This document shows positions 53,081 to 62,181 of a stretch of 64,000 bases of DNA, piece by piece. The stretch's first letter is position 1, and every line of letters starts with the position of its first letter. A model generated the notes under the pieces. It had not been told where the DNA came from, made no database searches, and saw only the letters and a list, made by a program, of their open reading frames with translations. The DNA comes from Rhizobium sp. GTDB lineage: Bacteria > Pseudomonadota > Alphaproteobacteria > Rhizobiales > Rhizobiaceae. The stretch lies in NCBI GenBank assembly GCA_002796995.1, contig PEKW01000006.1, positions 496,627 through 560,626 on the forward strand, given 5' to 3'. The translations under genes were made by a program, and so were the position numbers.

Positions 53081-54607
53081 TCAGCTCGCCATCTGGCGTT
53101 TCAGGCCCGCGGCGTAGCGCATGATGGTCTGCTCGTTGATTTCCTCGCCTTCCAGCAAACCGACCATGCGCCCTTCGCGCATGACGGCTACCCGGGTGCA
53201 CAGCCCGATCACTTCCGGCATCTCCGAGGAGATGACGATGATCGAGCGGCCCTCGCGGGCAAGTGCTGCGATGAAATGGTAGATCTGCTGCTTAGTGCCG
53301 ACATCGATGCCGCGCGTCGGCTCGTCGATGACAATCACCTGCGGCTCGATCTCCATGATCTTGGCGAGCAGCAGCTTCTGCTGGTTGCCGCCCGACATGC
53401 GACCGACCTTGATCTTGTCGTCGCGCACCCGGATGTCGAAGCGGCGCTTGGCCCGGGCCATGGCCTTGGCTTCGCTCGCCGGATCGAGATATATGTGGCG
53501 GAGATGCCGCTCCATCGATTGCAGCGTCAGATTGGCAGTCATCCCCTCGCCGAGCAGCAGCCCCTTGCCCTTGCGGTCCTTGGTCATATAGGCGAGCCCG
53601 CGGCGGTTCGCCTCGCGGAAATCCTGCGGCTCGAGCACGGCACCCTTCAGCCACACTTCTCCCGACAAGCGGGGACGCAGGCCGGCGACAGCTTCCATCA
53701 GCTCCGTTCGTCCCGACCCGATCAGGCCGGAAAAGCCCAGCACCTCGCCGCGCCTCAGTTCGAAGCTGGCATTTTTGACGAAGCCGGTGGAGAGCCCCTT
53801 GACCGACAGCACGATTTCTTCGTCGACGTCAGGCTCGTGCTTGTTGGGATAAAGGCTCGACAGCTCGCGCCCGACCATCAGCTGGGCGATCGCCTCGCCG
53901 TCCAGCGCCGACGTCGGCGCGGTCTTCACCCACTGTCCGTCGCGCAGTACGGTGACCCGGTCGGTGAGTTCCATCACCTCGTCCAGCTTGTGCGACACGA
54001 AGACGAAACTCGTGCCGCTGGCGCGCAGCTTGCGCACCTGGTCGAACAGCACCTCGGTCTCCTCGCGCGACAGCACGGCGGTCGGCTCGTCCATGAACAC
54101 GATGCGCGCCCGGCGGCTGATCGCCTTGGCGATCTCCACCATCTGCTTGTCGGCCACGGCGAGCGAGCTGATCAGCGCATTCTCGTCGATCCGCGAGCCA
54201 AGCTGGTCGAGCACGCGGCGCGTCTCGGCCCGCATGTGCTTGCGGTCGAGCATGCCGAAACGGGTGACCTCGCGTCCAAGGAAGAGGCTCTCGGTGACGG
54301 TCAGGTGGTCGGCGAGGTTGAATTCCTGGTGGATGAGCACGATGCCGAGCGCCTCGGCCGCGCCGTTGGGCGGCAGGATGACCGGCTCGCCGTCAAGCAG
54401 GATGGTCCCCGAGCTTGCCTGTTCGAAGCCCGACAGGATCTTGACCAGCGTCGACTTGCCCGCGCCGTTCTCGCCCATCAGCGCGTGCACCTCGCCCGGC
54501 AACACGTCGAAATCCACGCTGAACAGCACCTGGACGTCGCCGAAAGATTTCGAGATCCGCTCCGCCGCAAGCACGGGTGCGCGCGCAGAGTCCCCAACTG
54601 ATGTCAT
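53081..54607 (-). CDS. Sugar ABC transporter ATP-binding protein (RbsA/XylG type)
   Basis: A 508-residue ATPase with two fused nucleotide-binding domains, as in RbsA, XylG and MglA. The first Walker A is GENGAGKST and the first signature is the usual divergent type (LAVADKQMVEIAKAI). The second domain has the degenerate GLIGSGRTE loop, an intact MSGGNQQKLLLAKIM signature and IVIDEPTRGIDVGTK. GGGGAGG precedes ATG 54607. It heads the operon, directly under the twin palindromes at 54649-54683. Confidence 0.93.
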   Translation of the reverse strand: MTSVGDSARAPVLAAERISKSFGDVQVLFSVDFDVLPGEVHALMGENGAGKSTLVKILSGFEQASSGTILLDGEPVILPPNGAAEALGIVLIHQEFNLADHLTVTESLFLGREVTRFGMLDRKHMRAETRRVLDQLGSRIDENALISSLAVADKQMVEIAKAISRRARIVFMDEPTAVLSREETEVLFDQVRKLRASGTSFVFVSHKLDEVMELTDRVTVLRDGQWVKTAPTSALDGEAIAQLMVGRELSSLYPNKHEPDVDEEIVLSVKGLSTGFVKNASFELRRGEVLGFSGLIGSGRTELMEAVAGLRPRLSGEVWLKGAVLEPQDFREANRRGLAYMTKDRKGKGLLLGEGMTANLTLQSMERHLRHIYLDPASEAKAMARAKRRFDIRVRDDKIKVGRMSGGNQQKLLLAKIMEIEPQVIVIDEPTRGIDVGTKQQIYHFIAALAREGRSIIVISSEMPEVIGLCTRVAVMREGRMVGLLEGEEINEQTIMRYAAGLKRQMAS

Positions 54608-54648
54608 GCAAGCCTCCCCGCGGCTCCTCAACCGCTCCTAGCATTTTG

Positions 54649-54683
54649 TGTAAACCTTTACATCGCCGATGTAAAGGTTTACA
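54649..54683. promoter_or_regulatory. Twin LacI-type operators between ABC operon and regulator
   Basis: TGTAAACCTTTACA (54649-54662) and TGTAAAGGTTTACA (54670-54683) are each palindromes and together form a perfect 15-bp inverted repeat with a five-base centre. Their centres are 21 bases apart, two helical turns. They lie 42 bases before the ATPase gene and 103 bases before the LacI gene. Confidence 0.85.
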
Positions 54684-54785
54684 TCCTCGCATCATGGGGA
54701 CAAATGCGACGTCCTCAGCTTTCGCAGTCGCAACACAAAAGATAGTCTCTCCAGCGATTCCAGACGGATAGGGGATGGTGTCCGC

Positions 54786-55808
54786 GTGCAGAATTCAGCA
54801 CCAGCGACGATCGAGGACGTTGCGCGCCTGGCGGAGGTGTCGATCGCGACGGTGAGCCGTGCGATCCACACGCCCGACAAGGTCGCCACGTCGACGCGCC
54901 AGCGGGTGAACCAGGCAATCGCGATCACCGGCTATACGACCAATGCCATGGCACGCTCGCTGCGGATGGGTCGGTCGAACATGATCCTCATCCTGGCGCC
55001 GGACATCGGCGACCCGAACTTCTCCTCCACCCTGATCGGGCTGGAGAACGAGGCCCGCGCGCATGGCTACGGCGTTCTCATCGGCCACACCCAGAACGAC
55101 CCCGAGCGCGGCCTCGAATATCTGAAGTTCCTGAGCTCCGGCCAGGCGACCGGCCTCGTGCTGTTCACCGGCCACGAACCCTTCGGCCATCAGGTGGCCG
55201 GCACGCGCTTGCCGCCCACGGTCGCCGTGTTCGAACCCGTTTTCGGCTCGAAGATCTCCTATGTCGGCGTGGACGATGTCGCGGGTGCCCGAAAGGCCGC
55301 CGAACATCTGCTCTCGGCCGGGCACCGCCGCATCGCCTTCATCGGCGACAGCCGGACCCGCCTCGGCCACCAGCGCCGCCGCCAGGGCTATGACCTGGCG
55401 CTCGACGCGGCACGCATCGCGCCCGAGAACCGCATCGTGATCGAGGGCGAAGGCACGATCGAGAGCGGCCGCCTGGCGGTCGAGCAGCTCTTCATGCGCG
55501 ACACGCTGCCGACCGCCTTCATGTGCGTCAACGACGCCACCGCCATCGGCGTGATCAACGGGCTCAATGCGCGCGGCTACGACCTGCCGAAGGATTTTTC
55601 CGTCATCGGCTTCGACGACGTGCCGCAGGCGACCTATCTCAATCCGGCGCTCACCACCATCCGCCAGCCACGCACCGCGATCGGCAAACAGGCCATGGCT
55701 CTGCTGCTCGCCCAGCTCGCCGAGCGCCCGACGGAGCGCCGCGAAATCCTGCTGATGCCCGATCTCATCGTGCGCGGTTCGGTGACCGGTCCGGCGGCAA
55801 AACGCTAG
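54786..55808 (+). CDS. LacI-family regulator of the sugar ABC operon
   Basis: A 340-residue LacI/GalR repressor. ATIEDVARLAEVSIATVSRA at the N-terminus is the HTH, followed by the hinge YTTNAMARSLRMGRSNMILI and a sugar-binding domain (HRRIAFIGDSRTRLGHQRRR, FSVIGFDDVPQATYLNPALT). It starts at GTG 54786, where the HTH begins at the usual distance. It faces the ABC operon across twin palindromes and is almost surely its repressor, with the transported sugar or a product as inducer. Confidence 0.92.
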   Translation: MQNSAPATIEDVARLAEVSIATVSRAIHTPDKVATSTRQRVNQAIAITGYTTNAMARSLRMGRSNMILILAPDIGDPNFSSTLIGLENEARAHGYGVLIGHTQNDPERGLEYLKFLSSGQATGLVLFTGHEPFGHQVAGTRLPPTVAVFEPVFGSKISYVGVDDVAGARKAAEHLLSAGHRRIAFIGDSRTRLGHQRRRQGYDLALDAARIAPENRIVIEGEGTIESGRLAVEQLFMRDTLPTAFMCVNDATAIGVINGLNARGYDLPKDFSVIGFDDVPQATYLNPALTTIRQPRTAIGKQAMALLLAQLAERPTERREILLMPDLIVRGSVTGPAAKR

Positions 55809-55849
55809 GCTCTCGGGTCGGATGGCCCATCGAAGAAGAGGAAGGTTCA

Positions 55850-56329
55850 ATGTCCTTGGAGATCCGGCCGGCCACGCCACAGGATGCGGGCGCAATGGCC
55901 AAACTTATCAACGAAATCATCGCAATCGGAGGAACCACGGCCCATGCCGAGCCTTTCGACGAGTCCGGGATCATCGACACATTCATCGCACCTCGGCTCG
56001 CCATCAGCTGCTTCGTTGCCGTGAACGGATCGGAGATCGTGGGTTTCCAGTCGCTCGAATGGGCCGATCCCGAGTGGCCCGGCGAGGATCCCCTGCCCGC
56101 CGGCTGGGCGGTCATCGCGACCTATGTGGATCCCCACGCGCACAAGATGGGCATAGGGCGTTCATTGTTTGCCGAAACGGCCAGAGCCGCGAAGGCGGCG
56201 GGCGCCGTCTTCGTCGATGCGACGATCCGGCGGGAGAACAAGGGCGGCCAAGCCTACTACCACGCAATGGGCTTTCGCGACTATCGGGAAGGCACGGCAA
56301 CCATATCCAAGCGCTATTCACTGGGCTGA
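55850..56329 (+). CDS. GNAT-family N-acetyltransferase (phosphinothricin-acetyltransferase-like)
   Basis: A 159-residue acetyltransferase. IRPATPQDAGAMAKLINEII at the start, AVIATYVDPHAHKMGIGRSL near residue 88 with the acetyl-CoA loop, and IRRENKGGQAYYHAMGFRDY near 127 are typical of Pat/Bar-like GNATs. GAGGAAGG precedes the ATG. It follows the LacI gene by 41 bases but has no obvious tie to it. Substrate unknown. Confidence 0.88.
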   Translation: MSLEIRPATPQDAGAMAKLINEIIAIGGTTAHAEPFDESGIIDTFIAPRLAISCFVAVNGSEIVGFQSLEWADPEWPGEDPLPAGWAVIATYVDPHAHKMGIGRSLFAETARAAKAAGAVFVDATIRRENKGGQAYYHAMGFRDYREGTATISKRYSLG

Positions 56330-56354
56330 ATGGCCCGATCCGCCGCGGGGCGGA

Positions 56355-56382
56355 GCCCTCTCCCCGCAAGCAGGGAGAGGGC
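56355..56382. terminator. Palindromic hairpin shared by convergent GNAT and xylA genes
   Basis: GCCCTCTCCC (56355-56364) pairs with GGGAGAGGGC (56373-56382) over an eight-base loop. It lies between convergent stops and matches the dispersed repeat class of the window. No T-run follows, so termination would depend on the stem alone. Confidence 0.5.
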
Positions 56383-56391
56383 CTATTGCTC

Positions 56392-57702
56392 TTAGACGTA
56401 GCGGTTGACCACGTTCTCCAGATACTCCTGCCGGCCCGACTTCGGCTCCGGATTGACATTGCCGTCCTCGACCATTTTCGTGATCGCCTCAAGCGAGAGC
56501 TCACCGCGCAGCATGCGCTGTGCCTCGGGGCTCTCCCAGTTGGCGTAACGTTCTTCCAGCGGCTTCGACAGCGCGCCGTCCTCGATCATCTTCGCCGCCG
56601 CCTTTAGGCCACGGGCGCAGCAGTCCATGCCGCCGATATGACCGTAGAGCAGGTCGGCCGGATCGAGCGACTGGCGGCGCAGCTTGGCGTCGAAATTGGT
56701 GCCGCCGGTCTGGAAGCCGCCGCCCGACAGGACGTGGTAATAGGCCAGCGCCATTTCCGGCACGTTGTTGGGGAACTGGTCGGTGTCCCAGCCCGACTGG
56801 TAGTCGTTGCGGTTCATGTCGATCGAGCCGAAGATGCCGAAGGCGTTCGCCATGGCGATTTCATGTTCGAAGGAATGGCCGGCGAGGATCGCGTGCCCCT
56901 GCTCGATATTGACCTTGACCTCGTTCTCCAGCCCGTTCTTCTGCAGGAAGGCATAGACCGTCGCGACGTCGTAGTCGTACTGGTGCTTGGTCGGCTCCTG
57001 CGGCTTCGGCTCGATCAGGATCGTGCCCTTGAAGCCGGTCTTGTACTTGTATTCGACGACGAGGTTGAGGAAGCGGCCGAGCTGGCTGAGCTCACGCTTC
57101 AGGTCGGTGTTGAGCAGCGTCTCGTAGCCCTCGCGCCCGCCCCACAGCACGTAGTTCTCGCCGCCCAGCCGCTGGGTGGCGTCCATGCAGGTCTTCACGG
57201 TCGCCGCCGAAAAGGCAAAGACGTCCGGATCGGGATTGGTGGCTGCCCCCGACATGAAGCGGCGGTTGGAGAACAGGTTCGCCGTGCCCCAGAGGAGCTT
57301 GACGCCCGTTTCGGCCTGCTTCTTCTCGAAATAGTCGACAATCTCGTTGAGGTTCTTGGTATTCTCGGCGAAGGTCCTGCCCTCGGGCCGCACGTCGGCG
57401 TCGTGGAAACAGTAATAGGGAACGCCGAGAAGCTGGTAGAATTCGAAGGCGACGTCGGCCTTCATCTTCGCCGCTTCCATCGTGTCGGAGAACCACGGCC
57501 GCTCGAAGGTCTGCCCGCCGAACGGATCACCGCCGGGCCAGGTGAAGGTATGCCAGTAGGCCACCGCGAAGCGCAGATGGTCTTCGAGACGCTTGCCGAG
57601 CACTACTTCGTCGGGATTGTAGTGGCGGAAGGCGAGCGGATTGGTGCTGTCCGGGCCTTCATACTTGACCTTGGCGATATCGCCGAAGAAGCCTGTCGTC
57701 AT
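56392..57702 (-). CDS. xylA: Xylose isomerase
   Basis: A 436-residue class II xylose isomerase converting D-xylose to D-xylulose. [20 protein letters not shown] near residue 100 holds the catalytic His and Asp; [20 protein letters not shown] near 230 holds metal-binding Glu and the Lys-Pro-x-x-P-x-x-H motif; [20 protein letters not shown] near 268 and [20 protein letters not shown] near 290 complete the two metal sites. GGAGGAAA precedes ATG 57702. It follows xylB by 199 bases, a gap filled by a palindromic repeat. Confidence 0.97.
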   Translation of the reverse strand: MTTGFFGDIAKVKYEGPDSTNPLAFRHYNPDEVVLGKRLEDHLRFAVAYWHTFTWPGGDPFGGQTFERPWFSDTMEAAKMKADVAFEFYQLLGVPYYCFHDADVRPEGRTFAENTKNLNEIVDYFEKKQAETGVKLLWGTANLFSNRRFMSGAATNPDPDVFAFSAATVKTCMDATQRLGGENYVLWGGREGYETLLNTDLKRELSQLGRFLNLVVEYKYKTGFKGTILIEPKPQEPTKHQYDYDVATVYAFLQKNGLENEVKVNIEQGHAILAGHSFEHEIAMANAFGIFGSIDMNRNDYQSGWDTDQFPNNVPEMALAYYHVLSGGGFQTGGTNFDAKLRRQSLDPADLLYGHIGGMDCCARGLKAAAKMIEDGALSKPLEERYANWESPEAQRMLRGELSLEAITKMVEDGNVNPEPKSGRQEYLENVVNRYV

Positions 57703-57767
57703 GGGTATTTCCTCCTGGTTCGTGTTCGAAATGCACTTGATTGTTCAACATTGCGCCAAGCGGCGCT

Positions 57768-57897
57768 CCCCTCCCCAACCCCTCCCCACAAGGGGGAGGG
57801 GCTTTCCCGCCTCACCGCCCTTGCGGTCCAAGCAGAGCCGAACCGCGAGTCTTCTCCCCCCTTGTGGGGGAGATGGCCGGCAGGCCAAAGGGGGTCT
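57768..57897. repeat. Palindromic repeat between xylB and xylA
   Basis: Two mirrored stems, CCCCTCCCCACAAGGGGGAG near 57778 and CTCCCCCCTTGTGGGGGAG near 57854, are arranged as an inverted pair around an A/G-mixed centre, followed by GGCCGGCAGGCC. Such elements are frequent between rhizobial genes. It lies inside an operon, where it could act as a stem that processes or attenuates the mRNA. Confidence 0.65.
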
Positions 57898-57901
57898 TGT
57901 C

Positions 57902-59350
57902 TCAAAGCCCGCGGATCGCCGGATAGAGCGACCGGTAGCGCCCGTAAGCCTGCTCGTAGGCACCGGCGAGCGCCGTGACGGGTTCGATCGTCTCGGCCGT
58001 CTTCGGCGCCGTGCAGACGGAAAGCGGATCCGCCCCCGTCGCCGCGATCAGCCCGAGCCGTGCCGCACCGAAGGCCGCGCCGAAATCGCCGTCGGCCGGA
58101 ATGTCGACCGGAAGCCCGAGCGCGGTTGCGATCGAGGTCAGCCAGTAGCGCGAGCGCGAGCCGCCGCCGATCGCCGTCACCCGGGAGATCTGGGTGCCCG
58201 CCGACCTCAGCGCCTCAAGATTGTCGCGGATGGCGAAGGTTACGCCCTCGAGTACGGCCTGCGTCAGCACCTCGCGCGAACTCTCATGGCCAAGGCCGAT
58301 GAAGGCGCCGCGGATCTTCGCATCGTTGTGCGGGGTGCGCTCGCCCGAGAGGTAAGGCAGGAAGGTGACGCTTCCCGGCGCCCTCAGATCGTTGCCAAGT
58401 TCGCCGGTCAGGTCTCCGGCTGCCTTGCCGGTGATGCCGCTCAGCCAGTTCAGCGCATCGGTCGCCGAGAGAATGACGCCCATCTGGTGCCAGGTGTTCG
58501 GCAGCGCATGGCAGAAGGCGTGCACGGCGCTCTCCGGCTTCGGCAGATAGGAGCCGTTGGCGGCGAAGAGCACGCCCGAGGTTCCGAGCGAGACGAAGGC
58601 CTGGCCCTCGGCGACCGTGCCCATGCCGCAGGCCGACGCCGCATTGTCCCCTGCCCCGCCGGCAATGGTCACGCCGCTGGCCATGCCCCATTCGGCGGCC
58701 AGCTGATCGCGCAGCGTGCCGGCCGGGTCGGTGCCTTCGACGAGCCCCGGCATCTGCCGCTCGGAAAGCCCGGTCGCTTCCAGCAGTTCCGCAGACCAGC
58801 GGCGTGCGCCCGTGTCGAGCCAGGCGGTTCCGGCCGAATCCGACATGTCGGAGAGATATTCGCCTGACAGCCACAGACGCAGGAAATCCTTCGGCAGCAG
58901 GACCTTGGCGACCCGGGCAAAGACGTCCGGCTCGTGTCTCGCCACCCAGGCGAGTTTCGGCGCGGTGAATCCAGGGAAGACGATATTGCCGGTGATGGCG
59001 CGGAAGCGCGGATCGGCGTCCATCTCCGCCGCCTCGACATGGCTGCGCGTGTCGTTCCACAGGATGCAGGGGCGAAGAACCTGATCCGCCATATCGATCA
59101 GCGTGGCGCCATGCATATGGCCCGAGAGCCCGATGCCCGTGACGGCCGCAAGTGCCGCGCCATGCGAGGCCTTGAGCGCCCCGACCGCCTCGCGGGTCGA
59201 GCGGATCCAGTCGAGCGGATCCTGTTCCGACCAGCCCGGATGCGGGCGCGAAACATCGAGCGCCGCATTGGCGACGCCCACCACCCGCTGGCCGTCGTCG
59301 ATCAGCATGGCCTTCACACCGGAGGTGCCGAGGTCTAACCCCAGATACAT
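57902..59350 (-). CDS. xylB: Xylulokinase
   Basis: A 482-residue FGGY-family kinase that phosphorylates D-xylulose. MYLGLDLGTSGVKAMLIDD at the start is the phosphate-binding loop, GLSGHMHGATLIDMADQVLR near residue 75 has the catalytic region, TIAGGAGDNAASACGMGTVA near 230 holds the base Asp, and VTAIGGGSRSRYWLTSIATA near 390 the C-terminal ATP site. GGAGAGACG precedes ATG 59350. It lies 24 bases after the LacI gene and upstream of xylA. Confidence 0.96.
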   Translation of the reverse strand: MYLGLDLGTSGVKAMLIDDGQRVVGVANAALDVSRPHPGWSEQDPLDWIRSTREAVGALKASHGAALAAVTGIGLSGHMHGATLIDMADQVLRPCILWNDTRSHVEAAEMDADPRFRAITGNIVFPGFTAPKLAWVARHEPDVFARVAKVLLPKDFLRLWLSGEYLSDMSDSAGTAWLDTGARRWSAELLEATGLSERQMPGLVEGTDPAGTLRDQLAAEWGMASGVTIAGGAGDNAASACGMGTVAEGQAFVSLGTSGVLFAANGSYLPKPESAVHAFCHALPNTWHQMGVILSATDALNWLSGITGKAAGDLTGELGNDLRAPGSVTFLPYLSGERTPHNDAKIRGAFIGLGHESSREVLTQAVLEGVTFAIRDNLEALRSAGTQISRVTAIGGGSRSRYWLTSIATALGLPVDIPADGDFGAAFGAARLGLIAATGADPLSVCTAPKTAETIEPVTALAGAYEQAYGRYRSLYPAIRGL

Positions 59351-59374
59351 GTCGTCTCTCCTATTTCCCGCCGT

Positions 59375-60400
59375 TCACGGCAGGTTGTCCTTCAAGAAAA
59401 TGTCGATGCGGATGCGTTCCTGCGCGGCCAGAAGCGGCAGGCCGTCGGCCTTGGCCTTCAGCACCCGGATGGCGCTGCGGACTTCGTGGCCCGCATCCTG
59501 GTTCAGCACCGCGTCGATCAGACCGTCGGTCAGCGCCCCGCGCGTCGTGCCGGTCAGTTCATGGGCGACCACCGCCGGGCGCCGCTCGAAGCTGGCCTTG
59601 CCGAGCGCTGCCACGAGACCACGATTGCCGGCGCCGAGGCTGTAAATGCCGAGAATGTCGCCGCGTTGACGAAAGAGATCGGCGAGCAGACGCTCGACCA
59701 GCGCCGGGTCGTCTCGCCCCTCGACGACCTCGAGCAGCGAAAGAAGCGGATACTCGGCAGCCATGACCGAGCGAAACCCTTCCAGGCGCTCGCGATGGTC
59801 GCGTACCAGCATGGAGCCGGCCAGCACGGCGATCGAACCGCGCCTGTCGCCTACGAAGCGGCCGAGCAGGCTCGCCGCCGTCCGGCCGGCCGCCAGGTTG
59901 TCGATGCCGGCGAAATGGACCCGCCGCGAAGCCGGCAGGTCGGATACGAGCGTGACGACCGGAATGCCCACCTCGACCAGCCGGTCGACGGCGCCTGCCA
60001 CTTCTGGCGCATCGACCGCGACGAGCGCCACACCCGAAGGCCGGTCGTCCACCAGTGCGTCCAGCGTCTCGACAAGGGCGGCCGCATCGAAGGGCGGCAC
60101 CTTGAGGATGCGGATATCGGTGCGCTCCGAGGGCGAGCGCGCCACGGCATCGTGCACCGCAGCCTCCAGCTCGCGCATGAAGGAATTGTCGTTGGAAGGC
60201 AGGATGAAGGTCAGCGGGTAGACCCGCCCCTTGGCGAGATTGGCCGCGGCCACGTCCCGCACGAAACCGAGCGTCGCGACGGCCGCCTCCACCTTGTCGC
60301 GGGTGCGCGCGCTCACCCCCGGCCGCCGGTTCAACACACGGTCGACGGTGGCGAGGCTGACGCCCGCGGCGGATGCGATGTCGTGCACGGTGGGCTTCAT
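59375..60400 (-). CDS. LacI-family regulator of the xylose operon
   Basis: A 341-residue LacI repressor with HTH PTVHDIASAAGVSLATVDRV and hinge GFVRDVAAANLAKGRVYPLT. It belongs to the group with a substrate domain like ribose- and xylose-binding proteins (IVEVGIPVVTLVSDLPASRR type pocket near residue 130). It is the first gene of the lacI-xylB-xylA unit, so it is probably autoregulated through the twin palindrome at 60434-60468. Known rhizobial xylose regulators differ in detail, and the exact inducer is inferred from context. Confidence 0.9.
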   Translation of the reverse strand: MKPTVHDIASAAGVSLATVDRVLNRRPGVSARTRDKVEAAVATLGFVRDVAAANLAKGRVYPLTFILPSNDNSFMRELEAAVHDAVARSPSERTDIRILKVPPFDAAALVETLDALVDDRPSGVALVAVDAPEVAGAVDRLVEVGIPVVTLVSDLPASRRVHFAGIDNLAAGRTAASLLGRFVGDRRGSIAVLAGSMLVRDHRERLEGFRSVMAAEYPLLSLLEVVEGRDDPALVERLLADLFRQRGDILGIYSLGAGNRGLVAALGKASFERRPAVVAHELTGTTRGALTDGLIDAVLNQDAGHEVRSAIRVLKAKADGLPLLAAQERIRIDIFLKDNLP

Positions 60401-60433
60401 GTTTCCTCCGAGCGGACTCCTAGCGCAGCTTCC

Positions 60434-60468
60434 GAGGTACGTAAATCATTTTCTGATGTACGTACCTC
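60434..60468. promoter_or_regulatory. Palindromic operator upstream of the lacI-xylB-xylA operon
   Basis: GAGGTACGTAAATCA (60434-60448) and TGATGTACGTACCTC (60454-60468) form an inverted repeat with 14 of 15 positions matching. Each half contains its own TACGTA core, centred 21 bases apart, the same spacing as at 54649-54683. It lies 34 bases before the regulator start. Confidence 0.8.
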
Positions 60469-60490
60469 ATATTTTCTTCGACGCCCGACG

Positions 60491-60523
60491 AAAAGGACCG
60501 TCTTCCTGTTGGGAAGACGGTCC
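60491..60523 (-). terminator. Terminator after the EmrB-like gene
   Basis: GGACCGTCTTCC (60495-60506) pairs with GGAAGACGGTCC (60512-60523) over a five-base loop, and on the minus strand leads to TTTTCG. It lies 45 bases after the emrB-type stop. Confidence 0.85.
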
Positions 60524-60567
60524 TCGGCGCAGCGGTGGATTTCGAAAGGGCGCCTGGAAAGCCCGGC

Positions 60568-62157
60568 TTAGTGGCCGGAGCCTGCCGGCGCGGGCGCGCT
60601 CGGCTTCTTGATCAGAAGCGTCAGGAAGACCAGCGCGAAGAACAGGACGGTCAGTCCCATGAAGACGTCGATGAACGACAGCAAGGTGGACTGCTGGGTG
60701 ATCACGCCGGAGAGCTTCTTGATCGCGACCGCGGTCCCGTCGAGGCCATAGGAATCGTAGTTGGCGCCGACGCTGGCCAGCCAGTCGAGGGCGGCGCGAT
60801 TGCCCCAGTCGGCATGCTCGGACAGTCGGGCATAGTGCTCGTCCGAACGCTGGGTCAGCATGGTGTTGATGATGGCGAGCCCGACGGCGCCGCCGAGATT
60901 GCGCGTCAGGTTGAACAGGCCCGAGGCGTTCTTCATGCGGTCCGGCGGCAGCGTGCCGAGCGCGATGTTGTTGATCGGCACCATGCACAGCATCAGCGAG
61001 CAGCCGCGCAGGATCTGCGGCAGCAGCAGCTCGTAGAAGTCCCAGTCGGCCGTCATGTAGGTCATGGTGTAGGTGCCGGCGGCAAAGCCGGCAAAGCCGA
61101 TCATCATCATGATCCGCGGGTCGAGCTTGCTCGACAAGGCCCCCGCCACCGGCGCGGTCAGGAACATCGCCGCGCCCGAGACGAACATGGTCTCGCCGAT
61201 CATCATCGAGTCGTAACCGCGGATACGGCCGAGATAGACCGGATAGAGATAGGTGAGCCCGTAGAGGCCCACGCCCATGACGAAGGAGAACAGCGAGCCG
61301 AAGGCGAAGTTGGCGTTGGAGAACGCCCTGAGGTCGACGACCGGGAAGTCGACCCTGAACACCCGGTGGAAGAAGAAGAACCCGCCCGTCACCATGGCCA
61401 CGGTGCCGATGACGATGTTCTCGTCGTTGAACCAGTCCTTGTTGTTGCCCTCTTCCAGCACGAATTCCATCGTGCCGAGGAACAGCGCCATCCAGAAGAG
61501 GCCCCACCAGTCGAATTTCTTCAGGAGCTTGAAGTCCGGCTTGTCGAAGTCGATCAGGCTGAAGGTCACCGCCGTGACGATGATGCCGGGCACGACGTTG
61601 ACGAGGAACAGCCAGTGCCAGGACATGGCATGGCTGATATAGCCGCCGATGGTCGGCCCGATGGTCGGCGCGAGCGTCGCGACCAGACCGACGATCGGCG
61701 AGACGATGTTGCGCTTGGACGGCGGAAAGATGGTGAAGGCGGCGGCGAATACCGACGGGATCATGCCGCCACCGATGAAACCCTGGATCGCCCGGTAGAT
61801 TATCATCTGGTCGATATTGGTCGCGGTCGCGGCCAGCGCGCTCGCCAGGGTGAAGCCGGCGGCGGAGAAGGAAAACAGGATACGCGTCGACAGGATACGC
61901 GCCAGCGCCCCCGAGAGCGGGATCATGATGACTTCGGCGATCAGATAGGATGTCTGCACCCAGGCGATCTCGTCCGAGCCGGCGCCGAGGCCGGCCTGGA
62001 TCTCGGCCAGCGAAGCCGAAACGATCTGGATGTCGAGGATCGACATGAACATGCCGAAGACCATCGCGAAGAAGGCTATGACGCGCTTCGGATCCATGCG
62101 CTCGTCGGCAACGGGCAGCGCCACGGCACCTGCCCCTGTCGTTCCCGCTGCCGCCAT
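60568..62157 (-). CDS. emrB: DHA2-family multidrug efflux permease (EmrB type)
   Basis: A 529-residue major facilitator with 14 hydrophobic segments, a proton-driven drug exporter. MFMSILDIQIVSASLAEIQA near residue 37 is the DHA2 motif D1, RAIQGFIGGGMIPSVFAAAF near 122 the A-like motif, and GLVATLAPTIGPTIGGYISH near 160 motif C of antiporters. It lies 24 bases after the membrane fusion gene, giving an EmrAB pair that works with an outer-membrane channel encoded elsewhere. Confidence 0.92.
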   Translation of the reverse strand: MAAAGTTGAGAVALPVADERMDPKRVIAFFAMVFGMFMSILDIQIVSASLAEIQAGLGAGSDEIAWVQTSYLIAEVIMIPLSGALARILSTRILFSFSAAGFTLASALAATATNIDQMIIYRAIQGFIGGGMIPSVFAAAFTIFPPSKRNIVSPIVGLVATLAPTIGPTIGGYISHAMSWHWLFLVNVVPGIIVTAVTFSLIDFDKPDFKLLKKFDWWGLFWMALFLGTMEFVLEEGNNKDWFNDENIVIGTVAMVTGGFFFFHRVFRVDFPVVDLRAFSNANFAFGSLFSFVMGVGLYGLTYLYPVYLGRIRGYDSMMIGETMFVSGAAMFLTAPVAGALSSKLDPRIMMMIGFAGFAAGTYTMTYMTADWDFYELLLPQILRGCSLMLCMVPINNIALGTLPPDRMKNASGLFNLTRNLGGAVGLAIINTMLTQRSDEHYARLSEHADWGNRAALDWLASVGANYDSYGLDGTAVAIKKLSGVITQQSTLLSFIDVFMGLTVLFFALVFLTLLIKKPSAPAPAGSGH

Positions 62158-62181
62158 TGTCCCGGTCTCCTGCGGTCCGCT

